Source: Streptomyces murinus
GTDB taxonomy: Bacteria; Actinomycetota; Actinomycetes; Streptomycetales; Streptomycetaceae
Assembly (NCBI RefSeq): GCF_002154555.1
Contig: NZ_MUNF01000095.1
Location: forward strand, 1 to 45,711
Direction: 5' to 3'
Length of the DNA stretch: 45,711 nt
The position numbers and the translations under genes are program-made. This document shows positions 36,442 through 44,811 of the stretch, piece after piece. The notes under the pieces were generated by a model. That model did no database searches. It worked only from the letters and a program-made list of their open reading frames with translations, and had not been told where the DNA came from. Every line of letters starts with the position of its first letter. The stretch's first letter is position 1.

Positions 36442-36701
36442 TTCGCGGCACCCCCCTGCGCGTCACGACGGGAGCGCTGGTCGTGCTGCCAGAGCTTGTA
36501 CGCGATCATGGTGAGGGCGGTGGAGATCAGCACCCAGACCATCTGGTACCAGTAGAAGAACGGGATGCCGATGAACGTCGGGTCCGTCTTCGCGTAGGAG
36601 CCGACCCACAGCATCGCCACGAAGGGCGCGACGAGACAAATGCCGATGACCACGCGCAGCGGTGTCACCACCGGTGGTCCTACTTCGGGCGTTTCTGGCA
36701 T
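36438..36701 (-). CDS. DUF3311 domain-containing small membrane protein
   Basis: An 87-residue protein with two membrane helices (about residues 15-37 and 50-68) and the FFYWYQMVWVLIST segment of DUF3311. It is always found just upstream of SSS symporters and is probably an accessory subunit. ATG 36701. It is translationally coupled to the symporter gene by a 4-base overlap. Confidence 0.88.
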   Translation of the reverse strand: MPETPEVGPPVVTPLRVVIGICLVAPFVAMLWVGSYAKTDPTFIGIPFFYWYQMVWVLISTALTMIAYKLWQHDQRSRRDAQGGAAK

Positions 36702-36836
36702 GCTGCGGCTCCGTCCCCTCGCTGATCACCTGTGTAATGCGCAGGCAATCTAGGTGACGCTATCCAGCCAGTGGAAGACCCCGTCTCAAGCTGTGTGTAT
36801 CGATTCGGCGAAGGAACGAACGCCTCCGGACAGGCG

Positions 36837-37658
<822 letters not shown>

Positions 37659-37737
37659 TCACATCGTGGCACGGCTTACTGTGTCAGGACTCCACCCGCA
37701 CGCTCCGTGATCCCCTCTGTATACCGTCGGGACCCGA

Positions 37738-37753
37738 GCTGGTCTAGTCCAAC
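37738..37753. promoter_or_regulatory. dre-like DasR binding site between nagB and dasR
   Basis: GCTGGTCTAGTCCAAC matches the dre palindrome core TGGTCTAGACCA with one change. It lies after the nagB stop and upstream of dasR. Confidence 0.75.
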
Positions 37754-37784
37754 AGGGGTCCCCTGGGCACCGGGTCCGCGTCCC

Positions 37785-38570
37785 CTAGATCCCCTGCCAC
37801 TCCGGCTTGTTCGCGTACGTGTGCCGGAAGTAGTCCGCCAGCTTCAGCTTCGAGGCGGCCGCCTCGTCCACGACGACGGTGGCGTGCGGGTGCAGCTGGA
37901 GCGCCGAGGCCGGGCAGACGGCCGCCACCGGGCCCTCGACGGTCGCCGCGACCGCGTCCGCCTTGCCCTCGCCGGTCGCGAGCAGCACCAGGTGCCGGGC
38001 CTCCAGGATGGTGCCGATGCCCTGGGTGATGACGTGGTGCGGGACCTGCTCGATCTCGCCGTCGAAGAAGCGCGCGTTGTCCACGCGGGTCTGCTCGGTC
38101 AGGGTCTTGATCCGGGTACGGGAGGCGAGCGAGGAGCAGGGCTCGTTGAACCCGATGTGCCCGTCGGTGCCGATCCCGAGCAGCTGGAGGTCCACCCCGC
38201 CGGCCGCGGCGAGCGCGCGGTCGTACGCCGCGCACGCCGCCTGGACGTCCTCGGCCGTGCCGTCGGGACCGAGGAAGGAGTCCATGCCGATGCCGAGCGG
38301 CTCCAGCACCTCGCGGCGCAGCACCGAGCGATAGGACTCGGGGTGCTCGGCGGGCAGCCCCACGTATTCGTCGAGCTGGGCTATCCGGGCCCGCGCGGGG
38401 TCCACGGCGCCGGCCCGCACCTGGGCCGCGAGCGCCTGGTAGACGGGCAGCGGGGTGGAGCCGGTGGCGACGCCGAGCAGGGCGTCGGGCTTGCGTCGCA
38501 GCAGCTGCGCCATGGCCTCGGCGATCAGCTCGCCACCCGCCGCGGCGTCCGGAACGATGACAACTTCCAC
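37785..38570 (-). CDS. nagB: Glucosamine-6-phosphate deaminase
   Basis: A 261-residue isomerase/deaminase that converts glucosamine-6-phosphate to fructose-6-phosphate and ammonia. ATGSTP near residue 35 binds phosphate, QLDEYVGL near 64 holds the catalytic Asp, and GIGTDGHIGFNEP near 136 carries the Asp/His/Glu relay. The start is GTG 38570. A dre-like site lies 38-53 bases upstream, so DasR repression relieved by its own substrate is expected. Confidence 0.95.
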   Translation of the reverse strand: MEVVIVPDAAAGGELIAEAMAQLLRRKPDALLGVATGSTPLPVYQALAAQVRAGAVDPARARIAQLDEYVGLPAEHPESYRSVLRREVLEPLGIGMDSFLGPDGTAEDVQAACAAYDRALAAAGGVDLQLLGIGTDGHIGFNEPCSSLASRTRIKTLTEQTRVDNARFFDGEIEQVPHHVITQGIGTILEARHLVLLATGEGKADAVAATVEGPVAAVCPASALQLHPHATVVVDEAAASKLKLADYFRHTYANKPEWQGI

Positions 38571-38607
38571 GCTGGGCCTGCCGTTCTGGAGAGGGCTCGT
38601 GCGTCTA

Positions 38608-38623
38608 TGTGGTTTAGACCAAT
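38608..38623. promoter_or_regulatory. dre-like DasR site upstream of nagB
   Basis: TGTGGTTTAGACCAAT matches the dre core TGGTCTAGACCA with one change and lies at -38 to -53 from the nagB start codon. Confidence 0.8.
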
Positions 38624-38774
38624 CTAACAGAGCGGGCCTCTCGCGCCGATGCCTCGGTAGGAGGGGTCACGGAAATTACCGATGCCTTCTGTCCCCATGG
38701 TCGACCCGGGCGGGCTAGGCTGCGTGGCATCGAGTGCCATGGGTCGCGTCTGCCGTAAGGGCATGGACATGCCC

Positions 38775-38790
38775 CATGGTCTAGTCCACA
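38775..38790. promoter_or_regulatory. Third dre-like DasR site, 205 bases from nagB
   Basis: CATGGTCTAGTCCACA matches the dre core with one change. It is about 205 bases upstream of nagB and 280 bases upstream of the histidine kinase gene, so its target is unclear. Confidence 0.7.
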
Positions 38791-39056
38791 ATCGAAGAGA
38801 CTGTTCGAACAAGCGGTGGGAAGCGACCCGCGGGCGAACAGTACGAAGCGAACAAGCCCCGTCTTCCCCGCACAGGAAGGCGGATCGAGGAACCGGCGCT
38901 CTCTGCCCTGACTGCCCCGGCTCCTCGGCCTTCGGCCGACCGGGACCGCACACCCCACGGCCGATGATGCTCCGGGCTGCGGTGCCGGGAGGGTTGAGGG
39001 TCCCTTCCAGGCGCCGCGGCCCGCGGGTGTTTTTCGGCCATGCCGAGGCCCGCGGG

Positions 39057-39062
39057 TACGCT
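39057..39062 (+). promoter_or_regulatory. -10 hexamer for a probable leaderless histidine kinase mRNA
   Basis: TACGCT ends seven bases before GTG 39070, and no Shine-Dalgarno sequence is present. Confidence 0.55.
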
Positions 39063-39069
39063 CGCAAAC

Positions 39070-40545
39070 GTGCCCTCCATGAACGAGCTGGTCCGCCAGC
39101 ACACCGCCCTCGACGACTCCGATCTCGAGTGGCTCCACCTGCTGGTCTCGGAGTGGCAGCTGCTCTCCGACCTCTCCTTCGCCGACCTGGTCCTGTGGGT
39201 ACCCACCAGGGACGGCACCCGGTACGTCTCGGTCGCCCAGATGCGCCCCAACACCGGCCCCACCTCCTACCAGGACGACATGGTCGGCCACCTCGTCCCG
39301 CGCGGCCGGCGGCCCATGCTGGACGTGGCGCTCGACGAGGGCCGGATCGTGCGCGAGGGCGACCCGGAGTGGCGCGAAGAGGTCCCCGTACGGGTCGAGT
39401 CCATCCCCGTACGACGGGAGGGCCGGGTCCTCGGGGTGATCGCCCGCAACACCAACCTGCTCACCGTGCGCACCCCGAGCCGCCTGGAGCTGACCTACCT
39501 CCAGAGCGCCTCCGACCTCGCCCAGATGATCGCGGCCGGGTCCTTCCCCTTCCCCGGCCAGCAGGTCGACATGGACGCCTCGCCGCGCGTCGGCGACGGA
39601 CTGATCCGGCTGGACGCCGACGGCATCGTCCAGTACGCCTCCCCGAACGCGCTGTCCGCCTACCACCGCCTCGGCCTCGCCGCCGACCTGGTCGGACACC
39701 ACCTCGGGCACACCACCGCCGAACTCGCCCCCACCCGGGGCCCGGTGGACGAGGCGCTGGCCAAGGTGGCCAGCGGCTGGGCGCCGCGCGAGTTCGAGAT
39801 CGAGTCGCCCGACGGGGTGATCCAGTTCCGGTCCATCCCGCTCAAACCCAAGGGCACCCGGATCGGGGCCCTGGTGCTGTGCCGGGACGTCACCGAACTG
39901 CGCCGCCGCGAACGCGAGTTGATCACCAAGGACGCGACCATCCGGGAGATCCACCACCGGGTGAAGAACAACCTCCAGACGGTGGCCGCCCTGTTGCGGC
40001 TCCAGGCCCGGCGCATCGACTCCGAACGCGGGCGCGCGGCCTTGGAGGAGGCGGTGCGCCGGGTCGGCTCCATCGCCATCGTGCACGAGACGCTCTCCCA
40101 GAACCTGGACGAGCGGGTGGAGTTCGACGACATCGCCGACCGGGTGCTGGCGATGGTCGCCGAGATCTCGCCGGGCAAGGTGACCGGCCGGCGCAGCGGG
40201 CGCTTCGGGATACTCGACGCCGAGGTGGCCACACCGCTGTCGATGGTGCTCACCGAGGTGCTCCAGAACGCCCTGGAACACGGCTTCCGCGAGGGCGAGA
40301 CCGGCACGGTGGAGGTCTCCGCGGTGCGCGGCGGCAGCACGAAGGAGGCCCGGCTCCTCGTCACCGTCCAGGACGACGGGGTCGGCCTGCCCGAGGGCTT
40401 CGACCCGCACCGCTCGGGCAACCTGGGGCTCCAGATCGTACGGACCCTGGTGGAGGGCGAGTTGGGCGGCACGTTCGACATGGTCCCGGCGCCGGAGCGG
40501 GGGACCAGGGTGATCCTGGACATCCCGGTGCGCGCGCAGAAGTAG
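39070..40545 (+). CDS. PdtaS-like sensor histidine kinase (GAF, PAS, HisKA_2)
   Basis: A 491-residue soluble histidine kinase. The N-terminal sensor domain spans residues 1-155 and a PAS domain 175-285. A HisKA_2 dimerisation helix follows, with the phosphoacceptor His in IREIHHRVKNNLQ (residue 296). The HATPase domain has N box LTEVLQNALEHGF near 395 and G boxes DDGVGLP and GNLGLQIV. HisKA_2 kinases such as mycobacterial PdtaS usually signal to ANTAR-type antiterminators; no such regulator is adjacent, so the kinase is an orphan here. No membrane segments. The GTG 39070 start is favoured by a leaderless -10 hexamer; ATG 39079 is the alternative. Confidence 0.88.
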   Translation: MPSMNELVRQHTALDDSDLEWLHLLVSEWQLLSDLSFADLVLWVPTRDGTRYVSVAQMRPNTGPTSYQDDMVGHLVPRGRRPMLDVALDEGRIVREGDPEWREEVPVRVESIPVRREGRVLGVIARNTNLLTVRTPSRLELTYLQSASDLAQMIAAGSFPFPGQQVDMDASPRVGDGLIRLDADGIVQYASPNALSAYHRLGLAADLVGHHLGHTTAELAPTRGPVDEALAKVASGWAPREFEIESPDGVIQFRSIPLKPKGTRIGALVLCRDVTELRRRERELITKDATIREIHHRVKNNLQTVAALLRLQARRIDSERGRAALEEAVRRVGSIAIVHETLSQNLDERVEFDDIADRVLAMVAEISPGKVTGRRSGRFGILDAEVATPLSMVLTEVLQNALEHGFREGETGTVEVSAVRGGSTKEARLLVTVQDDGVGLPEGFDPHRSGNLGLQIVRTLVEGELGGTFDMVPAPERGTRVILDIPVRAQK

Positions 40546-40642
40546 TCAACGGCCCCCGGGTGAGGGGGCGTTGGTATGAACCAATGGCGGCGCCGGGCGC
40601 GACGCGCTCCGGGACAGGCTCCGAGGCGCGCTCCGGGAAAGC

Positions 40643-40675
40643 AAAAAGCCCCGGACCGTCATTGGTCCGAGGCTT
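40643..40675 (-). terminator. Terminator of wblE
   Basis: 40646-40657 pairs with 40664-40675 in a 12-bp stem with one mismatch. On the minus strand the hairpin is followed by TTTTTGC. It lies in the 257-base gap between the convergent kinase and wblE genes. Confidence 0.75.
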
Positions 40676-40802
40676 GTGCTCGTTGCTGCGCTGCTGTTCG
40701 CTGGGCGGCATCGGGGGATACTGCGCGCTGCTGCTCGGGGGCGGGAGATGCGTGCTCGATGCACGCGCCGCCAAGCTCAGGCTGTCAGCTGGGGTGGGTG
40801 TG

Positions 40803-41060
40803 TCAGGCGGAGGCCTGACGGGCCCGGTTGCGGGCGGCACGGCGCTTCATCGCGCGACGCTCGTCCTCGCTGAGGCCACCCCAGACGCCGGAGTCCTGGC
40901 CGGACTCAAGCGCCCACTGCAGACACTGCTCGATCACCGGGCAGCGACGGCAGACGGCCTTGGCTTCCTCGATCTGCAGCAGCGCGGGACCGGTGTTGCC
41001 GATGGGGAAGAAGAGCTCGGGGTCTTCCTCGCGGCAAACGGCGTTGTGACGCCAGTCCAT
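40803..41060 (-). CDS. wblE: WhiB-like iron-sulfur regulator WblE
   Basis: An 85-residue WhiB-family protein. Four cysteines (one near residue 9, then the CRRC pair and CLQWAL at 37-46) bind a [4Fe-4S] cluster. GVWGGLSEDERR is the family turn that contacts the primary sigma factor, and the C-terminus is strongly basic for DNA binding. Length and position (next to a lipid kinase and sigH) match SCO5240. ATG 41060 follows AAGGAGAG. A LacI-type palindrome lies about 44 bases upstream. Confidence 0.95.
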   Translation of the reverse strand: MDWRHNAVCREEDPELFFPIGNTGPALLQIEEAKAVCRRCPVIEQCLQWALESGQDSGVWGGLSEDERRAMKRRAARNRARQASA

Positions 41061-41380
41061 GGCTGCTACCTCTCCTTGGTATTACGTGCAAGTTGCTTGT
41101 GAATGTGAACGCTTTCACGAATCCCTCGACAAGTGAAGGGCCGAACGCCGAGTCTTCCCCGGCGGGGTCCTTGGTATGAAGAGGGGTTCCGGTGATCAGT
41201 GGAGGCCGGTGTTGGGGGCCGTCCCGATCGCCACGTAGAGACTCGCAAACCTCAGCGGCGGATACAACCCCTTCCGGAAAGTTTTTTTTGATTCCTCGGT
41301 GTCGACTGGGTCACAGCCGTACTTCCATGGGGTGGATCCTGGCCTAAACGTTCGAGTGAAAGGACTTTCGCCTCTTCCAC
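41061..41380 (-). other. 320-base regulatory region upstream of wblE
   Basis: No gene is supported. It is less GC-rich than its surroundings and contains a run of eight T at 41282-41289 followed on the same strand by GATTCC, plus a LacI-type operator. A TAATAC hexamer on the minus strand close to the wblE ribosome binding site could be a -10. The length of the region suggests several promoters. Confidence 0.45.
41104..41117. promoter_or_regulatory. LacI/CcpA-type palindromic operator upstream of wblE
   Basis: TGTGAACGCTTTCA (minus strand TGAAAGCGTTCACA) fits the LacI-family pattern TGWnAnCGnTnWCA with its central CG at every fixed position. It lies 44-57 bases upstream of the wblE start, in promoter position. 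Confidence 0.55.
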
Positions 41381-42349
41381 TCACACAATCACACGCAGTG
41401 CGCGGCGTACGCCTGTGAACGTCACGCTCCTGCGCAGCCCCAGGTGGTCACCGTCCATCTGTAGAGGCAGAGGAGCCTTCGAATGCAAGGTGAAGCGGTC
41501 CAGATCATGGAGTGGGAACGCATGCCTGCCATGGGGTCCGCGCTCGGGGGACGAAGTGAGCAACTGGGTGCCATACCGGGCAACCGCGGCCGTCGACAGG
41601 CGGCTGAGACCGAGTACGTCGATGCCCGTGTCGAACGAAGCCTTAGGCGATGTGTACATGGGGCGATTGCCGAGATACGTCCAAGGGGACGTGTTCGAGA
41701 CTATGGCGACAACAAGATCCTCGATCGGGTCCTCGCCGGGCCGCTCCAGAGTGATCAGGCCGTGCCGGCGATTGGCCTCGCCGAGGAACTGCCGGATCAC
41801 CTGCCGTACGTAGAGCGCGTGCGTCGACTTCTTACCCATCTCGCGCTGCTGCTCGACCCGGCCGACGACGCCCGCGTCGAAGCCCAGTCCCGCGTTGAAG
41901 GTGAACCAGCGGGCCGGTACCCCTTCGTCCTCGGTACCGGGGGTGCCGGAGGCGAGACCGAGGCCCACCACGCGCTCCCGCTTCTCGCGCAGCGCGTCCA
42001 GCAGGGCGCCGGTGGCCTCGACGGGGTCGTTGGGCAGCCCGAGGGCACGGGCGAAGACGTTGGTGGATCCACCGGGCACGACGGCGAGGCCGGGCAGCCG
42101 GTCCAGATCGGGGCCCGCGTGCAGCAGTCCGTTGACCACCTCGTTGACGGTGCCGTCGCCGCCGAGGGCCACGACCATGTCGATGTCGTCGCTCTCCGCG
42201 GCCTGCCGGCCCAGGTCCCGGGCGTGTCCGCGGTACTCGGTGGTGACCGCCTCCAGCTTCATCTCGCTGGCGAGCGCGTGGATCAGCACATCACGCCTGC
42301 GTGCGCTGGTGGTGGTTGCCGCCGGATTGACCACGAGGAGAGCACGCAT
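41381..42349 (-). CDS. Diacylglycerol kinase family lipid kinase
   Basis: A 322-residue lipid kinase of the DAGK/YegS fold. The catalytic-domain signature VVALGGDGTVNEVVNGLL is near residues 57-75, VVPGGSTNVFARALG near 90 binds ATP, and GLGFDAGVVGRVEQQREMGKK follows. The substrate could be diacylglycerol, phosphatidylglycerol or a sphingoid-like lipid. ATG 42349 begins the conserved MRALLVVNPAA; TACGCT ends seven bases upstream, so the mRNA may be leaderless. It is divergent from the small membrane protein gene. Confidence 0.88.
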   Translation of the reverse strand: MRALLVVNPAATTTSARRRDVLIHALASEMKLEAVTTEYRGHARDLGRQAAESDDIDMVVALGGDGTVNEVVNGLLHAGPDLDRLPGLAVVPGGSTNVFARALGLPNDPVEATGALLDALREKRERVVGLGLASGTPGTEDEGVPARWFTFNAGLGFDAGVVGRVEQQREMGKKSTHALYVRQVIRQFLGEANRRHGLITLERPGEDPIEDLVVAIVSNTSPWTYLGNRPMYTSPKASFDTGIDVLGLSRLSTAAVARYGTQLLTSSPERGPHGRHAFPLHDLDRFTLHSKAPLPLQMDGDHLGLRRSVTFTGVRRALRVIV

Positions 42350-42356
42350 GCACGTC

Positions 42357-42362
42357 AGCGTA
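42357..42362 (-). promoter_or_regulatory. -10 hexamer for a probable leaderless lipid-kinase mRNA
   Basis: On the minus strand TACGCT is followed by seven bases and then ATG 42349; there is no Shine-Dalgarno sequence. Confidence 0.55.
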
Positions 42363-42483
42363 CCTACCCGGCGGTACCGGGCCCAGGCCGAGGTAGGGAT
42401 CGGGTAAGAGGGGAGGGGGTGAGCCCGCACACGTGGGCGGTACCGGTGACCGGGTCCACCCCCGGCCCGCTTCCGCCGACGGC

Positions 42484-42489
42484 TACCCT
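42484..42489 (+). promoter_or_regulatory. -10 hexamer for a probable leaderless membrane-protein mRNA
   Basis: TACCCT ends six bases before GTG 42496, with no ribosome binding site. Confidence 0.55.
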
Positions 42490-42495
42490 GCTGAG

Positions 42496-42939
42496 GTGAG
42501 CAGTGAGCAGACCTCCGTACCGGACACGGCCGCAGCCGACGGCACCCGCCCCCGTCGGCTGACGTACGCCGCCATGCTGGCCGGCCTGGAAGGCGTCGCG
42601 TTGTTCGCCGGCGGCCTCTGGGTCCTCGTGCTCGGCATCGCCGGCGCCCCCGACGACCGGCAGCAGGCCGTGACGCTGGGTATCACCCTCGCCGTGCTCG
42701 CCCTGCTCCCGCTCCTGGCCGCCCGCGGCCTGCTGCTGCGCCGCGGCTGGAGCCGGGGTCCCGCCGTGATCACCCAGCTGATGGCCCTGCCGGTGGGGCT
42801 GAACATGCTGAAGTCCGGCGGTCTCGCCGTCCCGGTCGGGATCGTCCTCGCCGTCGTGGCCGTCACGGCTCTCGTGCTGCTCGTCAACCGCGAGACGACC
42901 CAGGCCCTGAACATCAAGGGCCCGGGCCGCGCCGAGTAG
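42496..42939 (+). CDS. Conserved hypothetical membrane protein
   Basis: A 147-residue protein with a short polar N-terminus and four membrane helices (about 31-53, 63-82, 93-108 and 115-132). No family signature is recognised. GTG 42496 (VSSEQTSVP) is chosen because a -10-like hexamer sits six bases upstream. It is convergent with sigH, ten bases from its stop. Function unknown. Confidence 0.8.
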   Translation: MSSEQTSVPDTAAADGTRPRRLTYAAMLAGLEGVALFAGGLWVLVLGIAGAPDDRQQAVTLGITLAVLALLPLLAARGLLLRRGWSRGPAVITQLMALPVGLNMLKSGGLAVPVGIVLAVVAVTALVLLVNRETTQALNIKGPGRAE

Positions 42940-42949
42940 GGCGGGCGCT

Positions 42950-44077
42950 CTACTCCTCCACCAGCAGCTTCTCCCGCAGCTGCGCCAGCGTGCGCGCGAG
43001 CAGCCGGGAGACGTGCATCTGGGAGATCCCGACCTCCTGCGCGATCTGGGACTGCGTCATGTTCCCGAAGAACCGCAGCAGCAGGATCCGCTTCTCCCGC
43101 GGCGGCAGATCCTCCAGCAGCGGCTTGAGCGACTCCCGGTACTCCACGCCCTCCAGCGCCTCGTCCTCCGCGCCGAGCGTGTCGGCGACCGCGGGGGACT
43201 CGTCGTCGGTGTCGGGGACGTCCAGGGACAGCGTGGAGTACGCGTTCGCCGACTCCAGGCCCTCCAGGACCTCCTCCTCGGAGATCGCGAGCTTCTCCGC
43301 CAGTTCGTGCACCGTCGGCGAGCGGCCGTGCAGCTGGGACAGCTCCGCCGTCGCCGTGGTCAGCGCGAGCCGCAGCTCCTGGAGGCGGCGCGGCACCCGG
43401 ACCGCCCAGCCCTTGTCCCGGAAGTGCCGCTTGATCTCGCCGACCACGGTCGGTGTGGCGTACGTGGAGAACTCCACGCCCCGCTCCGGGTCGAACCGGT
43501 CCACGGACTTGATCAGACCGATCGTGGCGACCTGGGTGAGGTCGTCCAGCGGCTCGCCGCGGTTGCGGAACCGGCGCGCCAGGTGCTCCACGAGCGGCAG
43601 ATGCATACGGACCAGCTGATTGCGCAGCTCCGCGTACTCCGTGCTGCCCGTGTCGAGCCCGCGCAGTTCGACGAACATGGCACGGGCCCCGCTGCGGTCG
43701 TGCGGGTCGTGCGGTGCGGCCTCCGCGCTCAGCGCGCCGTCGTCCGCGTATCGCTCGTGCTCGCTCATCGTCCCGCCCGTAGCCCTTCCCCGAGCCCTCG
43801 CCCCCGCGCGGCCGGCGGGAGCGGCCCCGCCGCGCGCCTCGGGCGAGGTGTCGGGGCCTGCGCCCGCACCGCCGGGCCCTGCGGAGTGGTCCTCCGGATG
43901 TGGCCTGGCCTGCTCGGGGATGCCGTCGATGCCGTCCGCCATGCGCCGGGAACCGTCGCGGGGGCTGTCCCCGGAGGCCTCCGCCGCACTCGACCAGGGG
44001 GCACCCCCGTCCCCGGTCGGCAGCTCACGCGTGCCGCGCTCTTCGTCCCGCACCGGACCGTCCCCGTTCTCCCTCAC
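42950..44077 (-). CDS. sigH: SigB/SigF-type stress sigma factor SigH
   Basis: A sigma factor of the stress/sporulation SigB-like group. The conserved part starts near MSEHERYADD (ATG 43768, 272 residues): region 2 contains DDLTQVATIGLIKSVDRFDP and FSTYATPTVVGEIKRHFRD, and region 4 LPPREKRILLLRFFGNMT plus QIAQEVGISQMHVSRLLART. The longest start coupled to prsH is GTG 44077 (375 residues), overlapping its stop by GTGA; ATG 43942 is another. The S. coelicolor protein is known in several sizes from alternative starts and processing. The N-terminal 100 residues are Gly/Pro/Arg-rich and probably disordered. Controlled by PrsH and a self-type promoter at 44703-44728. Confidence 0.93.
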   Translation of the reverse strand: MRENGDGPVRDEERGTRELPTGDGGAPWSSAAEASGDSPRDGSRRMADGIDGIPEQARPHPEDHSAGPGGAGAGPDTSPEARGGAAPAGRAGARARGRATGGTMSEHERYADDGALSAEAAPHDPHDRSGARAMFVELRGLDTGSTEYAELRNQLVRMHLPLVEHLARRFRNRGEPLDDLTQVATIGLIKSVDRFDPERGVEFSTYATPTVVGEIKRHFRDKGWAVRVPRRLQELRLALTTATAELSQLHGRSPTVHELAEKLAISEEEVLEGLESANAYSTLSLDVPDTDDESPAVADTLGAEDEALEGVEYRESLKPLLEDLPPREKRILLLRFFGNMTQSQIAQEVGISQMHVSRLLARTLAQLREKLLVEE

Positions 44078-44502
44078 GCCGGCCCGGGACCCGCGCCGCG
44101 CTGTTTGTAGAGGCTGATGGACACCGTCTTGTCCTCGTCGACGGCGGACGAGACCTTCCCCGCGAGGGCCGACAGCACGGTCCAGGCGAAGGTGTCCCGC
44201 GAGGGGGCATGGCCGTCCGTGGTCGGGGCCGACACGGTGACTTCCAGCGAGTCGTCGACGAGCCGGAAGACACAGCTGAGCACCGAGCCCGGCACGGCCT
44301 GCTGCAACAGGATCGCGCAGGCCTCGTCCACGGCGATGCGCAGATCCTCGATCTCGTCCAGGGTGAAGTCCAAGCGGGCCGCCAGACCGGCCGTGGCCGT
44401 CCGCAGCACCGACAGGTAGGCACCCGCGGCCGGCAGCCGGACCTCCACGAAATCCTGGTTCGCCGCGGGTTCGCCTGCGATCTGGGACACCCTCACCTCC
44501 AT
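44074..44502 (-). CDS. prsH: Anti-sigma factor of SigH (RsbW-like HATPase domain)
   Basis: A 142-residue anti-sigma factor of the RsbW/SpoIIAB type (also called UshX or RshA). The GHKL fold is recognisable (LDEIEDLRIAVDEACAILL, then the beta strands LSCVFRLVDDSLEVTVSA). In the N box the Asn expected four residues after the Glu of VDEACAI is Ile, and the later Gly-rich ATP lid is weak, so ATP binding or kinase activity may be reduced. ATG 44502 is the start. It overlaps sigH by four bases. Confidence 0.9.
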   Translation of the reverse strand: MEVRVSQIAGEPAANQDFVEVRLPAAGAYLSVLRTATAGLAARLDFTLDEIEDLRIAVDEACAILLQQAVPGSVLSCVFRLVDDSLEVTVSAPTTDGHAPSRDTFAWTVLSALAGKVSSAVDEDKTVSISLYKQRGAGPGPA

Positions 44503-44811
44503 GGTGGTACAAGCTTTACAGGGGCCGAGGGTCGCCCCCCGGGGCTAACGCGTAGATGGTTCAAGCGGTGACGCTATCGCGCGCCGAATGTTTCCGTCCC
44601 CGGGACCCCGACCCCCTGGCGTCACTCACAGTAAAGCTGTGGATACGCTCCGTGTCTAGGGGGTGTGCGGCCCCAAATCGGAAGAGCGCGCGCCGGGTTG
44701 ACGTACCCAGACGTCAGACGCCCGAACCGTCGTGCGTGCGCCGCCGCATGCAGTGTCACACGACACAGTGCCCGAACGAGAAGATGATCAACGATCGGAC
44801 GCGGGTACCGC
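44503..44811 (-). other. 309-base promoter region of the prsH-sigH operon
   Basis: No gene is supported. Besides the SigH-type promoter it contains the near-palindrome CAGTGTCACACGACACAGTG around 44750-44770 and ACTGTGAGTGACGCC on the minus strand around 44620-44634, the latter resembling a half site of the developmental repressor BldD (weak). Multiple promoters are expected by analogy with S. coelicolor. Confidence 0.45.
44703..44728 (-). promoter_or_regulatory. SigH/SigB-type promoter of the prsH-sigH operon
   Basis: On the minus strand GGTTC (44728-44724), 15 bases, GGGTAC (44708-44703) matches the GNTT-N14-16-GGGTAC consensus of SigB-like sigma factors. It is about 200 bases upstream of prsH and would allow SigH to drive its own operon. 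Confidence 0.75.

Larger units (their letters stand above)
38571..39069. other. 499-base intergenic region upstream of nagB and the histidine kinase
   Basis: No gene is supported here. It holds two dre-like sites and the -10 hexamer for the histidine kinase. TAGGCT near 38715 could be another plus-strand -10 hexamer. The rest shows no recognisable structure. Confidence 0.5.

Noticed and set aside
34429..36555. 708-codon plus-strand frame opposite the symporter and across the riboswitch
   Set aside because: It crosses the terminator and riboswitch and is Arg/Gln/Asp-rich shadow sequence; the minus-strand genes have membrane helices and coupled starts.
38614..40410. 598-codon minus-strand frame opposite the histidine kinase
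   Set aside because: The kinase motifs on the plus strand are unambiguous; this frame has no recognisable domain.
41196..41384. 62-codon minus-strand ORF in the region upstream of wblE
   Set aside because: Third-position composition is poor, there is no ribosome binding site, and it overlaps the poly-T and regulatory region.
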